Assembly: GCA_902475535.1 (NCBI GenBank)
Contig: CABRZR010000011.1
Span: forward strand, 19,022-83,021
Reading direction: 5' to 3'
Source of the DNA: QAMH01 sp900556425
Lineage (GTDB): Bacteria; Actinomycetota; Coriobacteriia; Coriobacteriales; QAMH01
DNA length: 64,000 nt
In this document: positions 10,691-18,438 of the stretch, piece after piece
Numbering within the stretch: the stretch's first letter is position 1
Layout: every line of letters begins with the position of its first letter
Program-made: the position numbers and the translations under genes
The notes under the pieces: model-generated
Database searches by the model: none
Told to the model about the DNA's origin: nothing
Seen by the model: the letters and a program-made list of their open reading frames with translations, nothing else

Positions 10691-13363
10691 TCAGGGTGCT
10701 TTTTGGACAAGCGCCGCCTCCAGGCGCAAGAGCTCGGGATCGGTGGTCACGAGCGCATTGTAGAGCTCACGCGTCTCGATGGATGGGTCGAGGCCGAGCG
10801 TTTCCTGCAGGTAGTCACGGCATGAGAGATAGGTCTTGATCGCCGGGCAGCGCTGGCCCGAGGCAATCTGCGCCTTCATGAGCGCACGGTACACGTCCTC
10901 GCGCGTCTGCTCTTCCTCCATTGCCTTGCGCGCGAACCACAGGGCGATGCGCGTATCGCGTACCCGCAAAGCGCAATCCGTCGCCGCGACCATGGCATCG
11001 ACGTAGAGCGCACGGTAGCGATCGCGTTGGGCGTTGATGGCCCGCACGCTACGCTCGCTGGGCACGAGGCCTCCCCGGTAGAGGGCCTCGATCTTTGCAT
11101 AGGTGTCGAGCAGGTAGTTCGCGTCGTGATCCGAGACGAGCAGATGCCGCGCGAGCTGCTCGAACTCCGCGACGTCAGAGTGCACGTAGCGCGGATCGAT
11201 GCGACAGAACTCGCCATTGCGTTCGAGGTAAGGCGCCTCCCCCACAATCGAGATACAGTTACCCCAGACGGTATAGAAGTTATCGAGCGCATGCGTGCGC
11301 GGCAGACCGGGCCATATCTGTTTGAGAAGGTCGTCACGCGGCACATCACGGCCGTGGTTGAGGACGAGCAGGGAGAAGAGCGCGCGGGCCTTCTTGCGCC
11401 ACTTGCCCTCGCTCAGATAGCGCTCGCCAATGGTCACCTCGAAACCACCAAGCAGGCGCACGTACATCTCATCACCGGACTTGTTGACGACGTTGGGCTT
11501 GGGGGCAGCCTTTCCGGCATTTTGCACAGAGAGCCCCTGAAGCTTCCACGGTATCGATGCGGACTCTCGACCACAGCAGGTGGCAAGCATCTCGAGCATG
11601 TGGGCAGCGCCGTCGAGGACCTTGGCATCGCGACGGTCCACGACGGGGCCGACCAACCCAAAGTACCCCGATCGCCACATGTCGCAGACGAGCATCGCCT
11701 CGGTGAAGCTCGTCACGCCACGTCTGCGCATTCTGAGCACCGCATCGCAACCAAGGTTCTGGACCAGATGTCGCAGATCGGGACTATCGACATGCGCGAG
11801 CACGTGCAGGGCGACTCCGAACGCACGCGAGCTTCCAAGCATGTCGGCATGCTCGGTGAACAGCGCCCCGAGCTGCCGGGCACGTTGCCTGCCCGGTGCG
11901 CGACGCCCCTTGCTATACCGCGGGTCGCTCTCGGGATCATCGAGGCAAAACGCGCGGGCAAGCTCGGCATTCGTGCAGGAGTCGAGCACGCTCGTGATAA
12001 AGGAGAGCTCGCCAGGCGCCTTAATCTTCGGCGACAGCTCGTAATGCGTGGTGTCGATAATCGCATTCTCGTCGAATTGGGCAAGCGCGATGCGAGCCGC
12101 GACGCTCGCAACATCTGGTTTGTCGGCCGATTCTTGCATGGCAAGAACGTGCTGCGCGATATGGCACGCCTCGCGCGCATCTCCCGACAAGCCGGATACC
12201 CACGCGTGAATCACCTGCAGTATGGAGCTATTTGCATACGTTGCATCGGGACAACGGTCAAGCAACGTCGAGACAAGATGCGTCTCGCCCGCATCGAGAA
12301 AGTCCCAGCCCCGCTCGACAAGCCACGCGGCACAGCGCTCGTCGTTGCAGAAGGCGTCGATGATGATGGATCCACGTCGTAAGTCACCGCGTTTGAACAG
12401 CGCCCCGAGCACGCGCTCGGACAGCGAACAGGCGCCTTCGAGTACGACGCCTTCGAGCTTGTTGGCGAGGATCGCGCGTCTGAGATCGGTTAGCTCGAAA
12501 TCCGCGACCTCGAATACGCCGGATACCGTATCGATGCCGAAGACGGGATAGTTACGCGCAAGCAACGCGATGTCCTCGCTCCTGAGCGTAATCCCGACGC
12601 CTTCGAGATCGCGCATGGTGCCCGTCTTGAACAGGAGCATGGCGAACATGCCGCGCACGAGATCGAGTGGGAGACGTTCGGAGAACAGCCCCTCGAGACA
12701 CTCCTGCTGGGACAGCATGTTTGCGCCCCAGATAACCGAAGCCGCGCGTCCAAACAGCAGTTTACCGGCATCGATCCAGCGCTTCTTGCCGAATGCGCGA
12801 CTACCGCCATCCTGCTCGGTTACCTGCCGCGGAGCACACTCTTGCTCGGTTGCGAGCAGTTCGACTGCATGTATGGAAAGGCAGTCAGCCTGCAGGGCGC
12901 TCAGAACATCGCACGAGGGCAGTGTCGTTGCGATGACCTCGATGCCCGCGTAGAGAGCCGCATCAACATGCCGAGAGAGGGCATGGGCGCGTTGCTCATG
13001 CAGCCAGGGCATGTTATCGAGAATGACGAGGCTCGCGCAGACATCGCCCTGCCGCACGATCATGTTCTCGTCCCTGTCGAGCGCGAGCAAGAAATCAGGG
13101 CTTGCGGCATCAATCCAGGTAACGGAACTCTCAGGGAAGAGGCGCTGCGCGTACTCACGCGCAAGCTCCGTCTTTCCGAAGCCGTGCGGCGCCATGATGA
13201 GGCGCAACGCATTGCGGTCTTGCAGCATCGTCGAAATGAGCACATCACGTTTGACGTGCGTCCCCAGAAGCGACGACACCTGCAATTCTGCCGGATAGTC
13301 GAGCGAGAGATCCTCCCCTGTCTCTTCGGGTGTCTCGAAATCAAACGCAAGCTCCTCGACCAT
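10691..13363 (-). CDS. ATPase regulator with C-terminal SARP (winged helix + BTAD) domain
   Basis: 890-residue predicted transcription regulator. The N-terminal third is a STAND-like ATPase with Walker A A-P-H-G-F-G-K-T-E (residues 58-66) and a candidate Walker B V-I-L-D-N. The middle region is helical, as in MalT-type proteins. From about residue 640 an OmpR-like DNA-binding domain starts (V-R-L-L-G-G-F-E-V), followed by a bacterial transcriptional activator domain to the C-terminus. GGGGGAGG sits 7 bases ahead of the ATG. Two small genes upstream (13636 and 14386) share its strand and spacing. Its targets are unknown; the Tad operon in the same window is a possibility only. Confidence 0.8.
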   Translation of the reverse strand: MVEELAFDFETPEETGEDLSLDYPAELQVSSLLGTHVKRDVLISTMLQDRNALRLIMAPHGFGKTELAREYAQRLFPESSVTWIDAASPDFLLALDRDENMIVRQGDVCASLVILDNMPWLHEQRAHALSRHVDAALYAGIEVIATTLPSCDVLSALQADCLSIHAVELLATEQECAPRQVTEQDGGSRAFGKKRWIDAGKLLFGRAASVIWGANMLSQQECLEGLFSERLPLDLVRGMFAMLLFKTGTMRDLEGVGITLRSEDIALLARNYPVFGIDTVSGVFEVADFELTDLRRAILANKLEGVVLEGACSLSERVLGALFKRGDLRRGSIIIDAFCNDERCAAWLVERGWDFLDAGETHLVSTLLDRCPDATYANSSILQVIHAWVSGLSGDAREACHIAQHVLAMQESADKPDVASVAARIALAQFDENAIIDTTHYELSPKIKAPGELSFITSVLDSCTNAELARAFCLDDPESDPRYSKGRRAPGRQRARQLGALFTEHADMLGSSRAFGVALHVLAHVDSPDLRHLVQNLGCDAVLRMRRRGVTSFTEAMLVCDMWRSGYFGLVGPVVDRRDAKVLDGAAHMLEMLATCCGRESASIPWKLQGLSVQNAGKAAPKPNVVNKSGDEMYVRLLGGFEVTIGERYLSEGKWRKKARALFSLLVLNHGRDVPRDDLLKQIWPGLPRTHALDNFYTVWGNCISIVGEAPYLERNGEFCRIDPRYVHSDVAEFEQLARHLLVSDHDANYLLDTYAKIEALYRGGLVPSERSVRAINAQRDRYRALYVDAMVAATDCALRVRDTRIALWFARKAMEEEQTREDVYRALMKAQIASGQRCPAIKTYLSCRDYLQETLGLDPSIETRELYNALVTTDPELLRLEAALVQKAP

Positions 13364-13378
13364 AGTGCATCCTCCCCC

Positions 13379-13636
13379 TCAGAACAGTGCTTCGCATGCG
13401 AGGGTGATGGTGCGCGACAGCGCCGAATCGGGCACGCAGATGACCGCGATTGCACAGATAAGCAACAGTATTCCGCAGCTTGACAGCAGGCATGACACGA
13501 TAAGCAGCATGCGCGGCTGACGCAGCACATGCTCGCTTTGCCTCTCGGGAGCCCCTCCGCGTGAAAACCGGGAGAGACGTGCCATGACGGCTTGGGCGCT
13601 TTCGTGTGAAGGCGCAGGCGGAACCTCGATGCTCAT
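13379..13636 (-). CDS. Small single-span membrane protein
   Basis: 85-residue protein with a cytoplasmic-like, polar N-terminus and one membrane segment near residues 45-68 (LLIVSCLLSSCGILLLICAI). No family recognised. The ATG at 13636 lies 5 bases after GAGGAG; an ATG immediately upstream is an alternative. It ends 15 bases before the SARP regulator and probably belongs to the same transcript. Confidence 0.55.
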   Translation of the reverse strand: MSIEVPPAPSHESAQAVMARLSRFSRGGAPERQSEHVLRQPRMLLIVSCLLSSCGILLLICAIAVICVPDSALSRTITLACEALF

Positions 13637-13756
13637 CATTACTCCTCGCTATTGCTCTTGCGAGGAAGCAGGGTACCCGCCCTCATTATCTCGTCTCTAC
13701 AAAATCATCTCGGCAAGATATGGTTTTTCTCAAACCATGATTTCGATCGGACGTCT

Positions 13757-14386
13757 CTACTCCACGACAGCGCTGATTTCGATATGCAGGTTCAGAAGCC
13801 GGGCGCCCTTGACATCGATAAGCACGTCGCGGCTTATCTTCTTGAATGCGTCCTTCTCTGACACGCCACACTCGATCAGCTTGTCGGTTGCGTCTTCGTC
13901 AAGGTCCAGCTGTATACCAACGTGCTTCGCCGTCTGCCAGCGGCCCGATTCGGCAAGATGCAATACATCGGCACGCGTATTGTCATGCTCAATGAGCCTG
14001 CTCAGCTCAATGCTGACGTCAACACCGGTTTTTCCGTAAATGATGTTGTGGATTCCGCAGTACAAAACAAGGAAGGCGAGGAGCGGATCGCCCGCCTGGC
14101 GGTGCGTGCAGACGATGATAAGCCTGAGCCGCTCCGGATGGGATTCCTTCCGAAAGAATCTCTCGAGCCCAACGGCCATGTCATCGGCATCTATGAAGTG
14201 CGCTTCGTCGATAATCGCAAGCGTGCCACCTGCCACAATCGTGTTGTGGAGCACGTCTTCGAGGGCGCCTTCCTGGTGTGGGTTAAAGCGCAGGTCGATG
14301 TCATCCCCGAGCACTGCCGTAAAGTATCCACTCCGCTCGTGCGTCGTCAAAACGACCACGTCGTTCGATGTGCGCCTCTTCTCCAT
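13757..14386 (-). CDS. Hypothetical protein, receiver-like/CpaE N-domain-like
   Basis: 209-residue soluble protein. An alternating beta/alpha pattern is visible: V-V-V-L-T-T-H, then L-A-I-I-D-E-A-H-F-I, R-L-I-I-V-C-T-H-R-Q-A-G-D-P-L-L and G-I-H-N-I-I-Y-G. This resembles degenerate receiver domains at the N-terminus of CpaE-type proteins, but no ATPase domain follows, so a function cannot be assigned. The start at 14386 is preferred because AGGGGG lies nine bases upstream; the frame is also open to an ATG at 14404. It is divergent from the gene at 14489 and heads a small group ending in the SARP regulator. Confidence 0.5.
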   Translation of the reverse strand: MEKRRTSNDVVVLTTHERSGYFTAVLGDDIDLRFNPHQEGALEDVLHNTIVAGGTLAIIDEAHFIDADDMAVGLERFFRKESHPERLRLIIVCTHRQAGDPLLAFLVLYCGIHNIIYGKTGVDVSIELSRLIEHDNTRADVLHLAESGRWQTAKHVGIQLDLDEDATDKLIECGVSEKDAFKKISRDVLIDVKGARLLNLHIEISAVVE

Positions 14387-14441
14387 CTGCCCCATCCCCC
14401 TCATGATGACGCAAGCCTGCCCGTCGTACGCCTCCTTGCCT

Positions 14442-14447
14442 TATAAT
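14442..14447 (+). promoter_or_regulatory. Candidate -10 element (TATAAT)
   Basis: A perfect TATAAT lies in the divergent gap between 14386 and 14489, about 40 bases ahead of the plus-strand ATG. The -35 region at the usual distance is a poor match. Confidence 0.35.
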
Positions 14448-14488
14448 CCGCTCTGCGCATAACCGCGTGATGCCACTATGAGACAGGA

Positions 14489-14965
14489 ATGCAGATGACC
14501 GGTAGACCGCAACGAGAGAAACCCAAGGAGACGATCCGGGCCGCCGTAAGCGAGGACATCTACGCTTCTGTGTTACCACTGCTCAAGAACGATACGTTGA
14601 CTTTCGCAAGCGTAAGTCAGCTTGTCGAGACCATTATCTTTCTATCCGAGCACATCTACGTGGCAGAACCCGATGATAGCTTTGTCATCGGTTTGGTGCG
14701 GCTGCGAGCGGACAGGGTTATCGACCAGATCAGGAACCCTCAGCTCATGGCATCGCGCTACATACACGTCACCCTTGACGTGGACGCGGTGGGTTTTCTC
14801 GATTTGCTTGTGCGCAAGTACCCCATGCTCTTCAGAAATCGCAGCGAGGTCATAGAGCTTCTGCTCCTCAACATCGGTGAGGAGTGCGGCACGTCAAATG
14901 GCACGCGGTATTATGCCAGCAGACTGGCAGAGGTGCTCAGCCTGCATCCCGTGCACAAGCGATAG
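14489..14965 (+). CDS. Hypothetical protein with possible ribbon-helix-helix N-terminus
   Basis: 158-residue protein, not recognised. The N-terminus (G-R-P-Q-R-E-K-P-K-E-T-I-R-A-A-V-S-E-D-I-Y) has the basic strand-then-helix look of RHH-type proteins. A second similar segment occurs near residues 90-130 (R-Y-I-H-V-T-L-D-V-D then a helix with F-R-N-R-S-E-V-I-E-L-L-L). It is divergent from the receiver-like gene and the SARP regulator group, so a role in their control is possible but only inferred. Confidence 0.45.
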   Translation: MQMTGRPQREKPKETIRAAVSEDIYASVLPLLKNDTLTFASVSQLVETIIFLSEHIYVAEPDDSFVIGLVRLRADRVIDQIRNPQLMASRYIHVTLDVDAVGFLDLLVRKYPMLFRNRSEVIELLLLNIGEECGTSNGTRYYASRLAEVLSLHPVHKR

Positions 14966-14976
14966 AAGGTCGCGAG

Positions 14977-15615
14977 CTACTTCTCTTCCTTAAGGCGCTT
15001 CTTGTGAGCGGCGACGATCTGCTCCGAGCGCATGCGCAGCGTGCCCGATGCGTTCTCGGAATCGAACTTCATGCGTTGGGCGAGCGCGGAACTCGTGGCA
15101 AGCGAGATATTTCCCTCGGCAAAGGCGACGAGCTGCATGAGCATGTCGGTGAACTCGGGATTACCGTGATAGCACTGGATGGCCTCGTCGATCTGCGTCC
15201 AGACCTCTTCGGAATTATCGACCGAGGCACTACCGTAGCCACAGAAGAAGTGGAACGCGGCCTCGCGCACGAAGCCGTTCGTCTCGTCGTAGAGCGAGTC
15301 CTCCGCCGCGACGAGCACGTCCTCGTCATAGCGCTGGCCGGCCTTGCCCATCTGGTCGAGCGCGTGCAGAACTTCCCAGCGCGTCTGTGCTTCGGGCTTG
15401 GTCAGGCCACTGGCGATGTCATCGGCATAGGGAAGCAGAACGCTTGCGTCCTTGTCGGCGATGAGCGCGACGGTCGAGGCGGCCTTCTGGCGACGAATCC
15501 TGCTTGAACCGGCTATCTCCTGCGCGAGCGCATCGACAAGACTCTCGTCGGTAAGTGCCTGCTCGGCCAGCGCCTCGCGCTCCTCTGCCGTACCAATCTT
15601 CAGTTCCTCTGCCAT
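14977..15615 (-). CDS. HEAT-repeat-like protein
   Basis: 212-residue all-helical protein. Repeated helix pairs such as I-R-R-Q-K-A-A-S-T-V-A-L-I-A and T-R-W-E-V-L-H-A-L-D-Q-M-G resemble HEAT repeats. There is no signal peptide or membrane segment. It starts 36 bases after the citrate synthase stop and is probably co-transcribed with it. It is likely a protein-protein interaction scaffold; the partner is unknown. Confidence 0.55.
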   Translation of the reverse strand: MAEELKIGTAEEREALAEQALTDESLVDALAQEIAGSSRIRRQKAASTVALIADKDASVLLPYADDIASGLTKPEAQTRWEVLHALDQMGKAGQRYDEDVLVAAEDSLYDETNGFVREAAFHFFCGYGSASVDNSEEVWTQIDEAIQCYHGNPEFTDMLMQLVAFAEGNISLATSSALAQRMKFDSENASGTLRMRSEQIVAAHKKRLKEEK

Positions 15616-15651
15616 ACGAGCACGCCCTTTCGCTTCTCGTTGTTTGTCTGT

Positions 15652-17067
15652 CTAGTCGTTGTAGAACGCCTGTACCTGATCGATCTCTTCGACGACTTCT
15701 TCTTGCACCGCCTGCTCGCGCTCGTCCATGGAGATGTACGAACGCGTGCTGTTGATTGCCTTGTACGCGGGACGAATGATGCGCTTGCCCTCGACGATTT
15801 CCTCGAAACGATGCGCCGCCCAGCCGGCCATGCGAGCCGTGGCGAACAACGGCGTGTACAGCTCCTCGGGAATGCCAAGCATCGTATACACGAGGCCCGA
15901 GTACATGTCGATGTTGGCGCAAATCGCCTTGCGCGAGCCACGCGCTTCCTCGAAGAGCTCGGGGGTGAGACGCTCGATGGTCTCGATGAGCTCGAACTCC
16001 TGCTGGTACTCCGTGCCGTCCGCGAGATCGCGCGCGTACTTCTTGCAGATGACCGCACGCGGATCGCTCAGCGTATAGACGGCGTGGCCCATGCCATAGA
16101 CGAGGCCGCTGTTATCGAAAGCTTCCTTCTTGAGGACGCGCCGTAGGTAATCGGCAACCTGGCCCTCGTCGTTGATGTCACGCACCTGCTCCATGAGATC
16201 ACGGCGCTGCTCGCTGACCTTGATGTTTGCGCCACCATGACGCGGTCCTTTGAGCGAGCAAATGCCACCGGCGTATGCCGAGTACGCATCGGTGCCACTT
16301 GAGGTGAGCACGCGCGTGGTGAAGGTCGAGTTATTGCCGCCGCCGTGCTCGGCATGCAGTATGAGCATGATGTCGAGCATGCGGGCTTCCTCGGCCGTGT
16401 ACTGCATGTCGTGGCGCAGCATGTAGAGGAAGGTCTCTGCAGTCGAAAGGCCTGGCTTGGGCGGATTGATGTACATGGGGCTGCCGGGGACGGTGCGTTG
16501 ACGACTCGCCAGGTAGGACAAGGCGGCGATGCGCGGCAGGCGGCTCAGGAGCTGAACGGCAACCTCGATCTCGTGGCGCTTATTGATGGCGTCGATCTCG
16601 TCTGCGCCATCGGCGGCGTAGAGCATGAGCACGCTGCGTGCCATCATGTTCATGACGTTCCCGGACGGGTAGTTCATGATGAGGTTGTTGACGAACCCGT
16701 TAGGCAAATCACGATAGCCGTCGATGGCAGCATTGAAGCGCTCGAGCTCGGCGCGCTTGGGCAGATCGCCCGCTATCAGAAGATACGCGAGTTCCTCATA
16801 ACCCGAGCGGCCCTCGGTGGCGGCAGCATCGACAAGGTCCTCGATGTCATAGCCGCGCAGGGTCAGACGTCCCTCATCGGGCACGCGCACGCCTTCGTCC
16901 GTGAGATAACCATGCACGTTGGATATCGACGTGATGCCAGCCACGACGCCCGTGCCATCGGCATTGCGCAGACCGCGTTTGACATTGAAGTGGCTATAGT
17001 AGCTTTGGTCATAACCGCTATAGGCACCGAAGTGCTGAAAGACCTCGGATTCCTTTGAATCTGACAC
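15652..17067 (-). CDS. gltA: Citrate synthase
   Basis: 471-residue enzyme of the citrate synthase family that condenses oxaloacetate with acetyl-CoA. The catalytic triad is recognisable: His in I-L-H-A-E-H-G-G-G-N-N-S-T-F, His in G-M-G-H-A-V-Y-T, and Asp in N-I-D-M-Y-S-G-L-V-Y. 2-Methylcitrate synthase is an alternative, but no propionate-cycle genes are nearby. The start used is GTG at 17067, with only a weak ribosome-binding site. In an anaerobe it probably feeds glutamate synthesis. Confidence 0.9.
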   Translation of the reverse strand: MSDSKESEVFQHFGAYSGYDQSYYSHFNVKRGLRNADGTGVVAGITSISNVHGYLTDEGVRVPDEGRLTLRGYDIEDLVDAAATEGRSGYEELAYLLIAGDLPKRAELERFNAAIDGYRDLPNGFVNNLIMNYPSGNVMNMMARSVLMLYAADGADEIDAINKRHEIEVAVQLLSRLPRIAALSYLASRQRTVPGSPMYINPPKPGLSTAETFLYMLRHDMQYTAEEARMLDIMLILHAEHGGGNNSTFTTRVLTSSGTDAYSAYAGGICSLKGPRHGGANIKVSEQRRDLMEQVRDINDEGQVADYLRRVLKKEAFDNSGLVYGMGHAVYTLSDPRAVICKKYARDLADGTEYQQEFELIETIERLTPELFEEARGSRKAICANIDMYSGLVYTMLGIPEELYTPLFATARMAGWAAHRFEEIVEGKRIIRPAYKAINSTRSYISMDEREQAVQEEVVEEIDQVQAFYND

Positions 17068-17129
17068 GTGTTGCTCTTTCGCTTAGCATGCGCATGCGTG
17101 CTGCGCAGGGATTTGCAATGTAAGCGGCT

Positions 17130-17135
17130 ATTATA
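17130..17135 (-). promoter_or_regulatory. Candidate -10 element (TATAAT) of citrate synthase
   Basis: Minus-strand GAGTATAATAGCC lies about 63 bases upstream of the GTG start. No convincing -35 hexamer is present. Confidence 0.4.
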
Positions 17136-17254
17136 CTCCAGCATGATGCAGTGCCCGGTAACGGGAACGTGACAGGTGGGCGAATACGACAGGCGATTGC
17201 GGGCTTGCTCTCGCACCCGACCACCAGACCGCAGCACGTGGCACCTACGAATGT

Positions 17255-17485
17255 TTTTGCCAGAAAATGTGCGTCTGTGACTTCGTCAACAGCCACCACA
17301 CCGCAATCCATGGCATTCCCGCCAAGTAATGTGCGTCGGTGTCTGTCCCGGCGACCACAGGGGCACATTTCGAGACACTCCCCAAGGCTTCTGCCAAAAA
17401 AGGTGCTCCCATGGCCGTACCCCCGACCATCACAGCACAAAACACGGCGCATTTCGAGGGACGGTGCCAAGCGATGCGCACTGGT
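17255..17485. repeat. Degenerate tandem repeat between gltA and recR
   Basis: The 438-base gap has no convincing gene. It contains four related units beginning near 17258, 17321, 17393 and 17465. Each starts with (T)GCCAnnnAnTGTGCGTC, continues to a CGACCA(C)C-like box, and ends with a GCACATTTCGAG- or GGCATTCCC-like tail. Spacing between units is 63, 72 and about 72 bases. Reading frames across it on the minus strand are cysteine- and glycine-rich and lack good start sites, so I treat them as chance. Confidence 0.6.
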
Positions 17486-17505
17486 GGCCGCGCTCGCCTA
17501 TCTCA

Positions 17506-18102
17506 TTACAGCTCGCGGCGGGATTCGATGGCGCGGCCGAGCGTGACCTCATCGGCATATTCGAGTTCCCCGCCCACGGGAAGGCCGCTGGCCAAGCGCG
17601 TCACGCGAATACCGAGCGGCTTGATGATGCGCGCCAGGTAACTGGCCGTAGTTTCACCCTCGACATCGGGGTTCGTGGCGACGAGCACTTCCTCGACGGC
17701 CTCGGAGCCCAAGCGCGCCATAAGGTCGGCAATGTGCAAATCCTCGGGCATCGAGCCTTCCATGGGATTGATGACACCTCCGAGCACGTGATAGAGACCC
17801 TGATAGATTCCCGTGCGCTCGATGGCCTCGACATCGCGCGGTTCGGCGACGACGCAGATGGTCGCAGCCTCGCGTTGCGGGTCCGAGCAAATCGCGCAGA
17901 GCTCGCCCTCGGCGAAGTTATGACAACGCGGGCAGAGATGAATTGCCTTCTTGACGTCGACGATAGCCTCGGCAATGCCGAGCGCGACCTCATCATCGCT
18001 GGTCAAGAGCCAGTTGAGTATGCGCTGCGCGGACTTGGGGCCAATGCCCGGCATGCGCTCGATTTCCTCGAGCGCATGTTGAATGGAAGCTTCCTTCTTC
18101 AT
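17506..18102 (-). CDS. recR: Recombination protein RecR
   Basis: 198-residue DNA repair protein acting with RecF/RecO. It shows the helix-hairpin-helix (R-M-P-G-I-G-P-K-S-A-Q-R), a four-cysteine zinc finger (C-P-R-C...C-A-I-C, about residues 55-73) and a Toprim domain with V-V-A-E-P-R-D-V and T-N-P-D-V-E-G-E-T-T. The length is standard. It follows the YbaB/EbfC gene by 6 bases in the classical dnaX-ybaB-recR order. Confidence 0.96.
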   Translation of the reverse strand: MKKEASIQHALEEIERMPGIGPKSAQRILNWLLTSDDEVALGIAEAIVDVKKAIHLCPRCHNFAEGELCAICSDPQREAATICVVAEPRDVEAIERTGIYQGLYHVLGGVINPMEGSMPEDLHIADLMARLGSEAVEEVLVATNPDVEGETTASYLARIIKPLGIRVTRLASGLPVGGELEYADEVTLGRAIESRREL

Positions 18103-18108
18103 GGACGG

Positions 18109-18429
18109 CTAGAAAAGCCCGGGAATGTTCATGCCACCCGTGACGGCGCTCATGCGCTCCTCGACCATCGCCTGAGCATCGGCGATGCCCTCGTTGACGG
18201 CGGCAACGATCATGTCCTGCAGCATCTCGACATCCTCCGGGTCGAGTGCCTCGGGGTCGATTTCGATGCTCTTGATGCGCAGATCGCCATACACGGTCGC
18301 AGTGACCATGCCACCGCCGGCCGTTGCCTCGACCGTCTCGCGTGCGGCCTCATCCTGCACGGCCTGAATCTTAGCCTGCATCTTCTGAGCCTGCTTGAGC
18401 ATCGCCTGCGGGTTCATTCCTTTAGCCAT
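18109..18429 (-). CDS. YbaB/EbfC nucleoid-associated protein
   Basis: 106-residue member of the YbaB/EbfC family that binds DNA as a dimer. The N-terminal basic helix (M-L-K-Q-A-Q-K-M-Q-A-K-I) and the core G-G-G-M-V-T-A-T-V-Y-G-D are typical. The start at 18429 has AAGGAG five bases upstream. It lies between dnaX and recR, 9 bases from the dnaX stop. Confidence 0.93.
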   Translation of the reverse strand: MAKGMNPQAMLKQAQKMQAKIQAVQDEAARETVEATAGGGMVTATVYGDLRIKSIEIDPEALDPEDVEMLQDMIVAAVNEGIADAQAMVEERMSAVTGGMNIPGLF

Positions 18430-18438
18430 CGTGGCTCC

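Noticed and set aside
17018..17470. 150-residue minus-strand frame across the gltA-recR gap
   Set aside because: It covers the degenerate tandem repeat and the start of gltA, with no ribosome-binding site and biased Gly/Cys composition.
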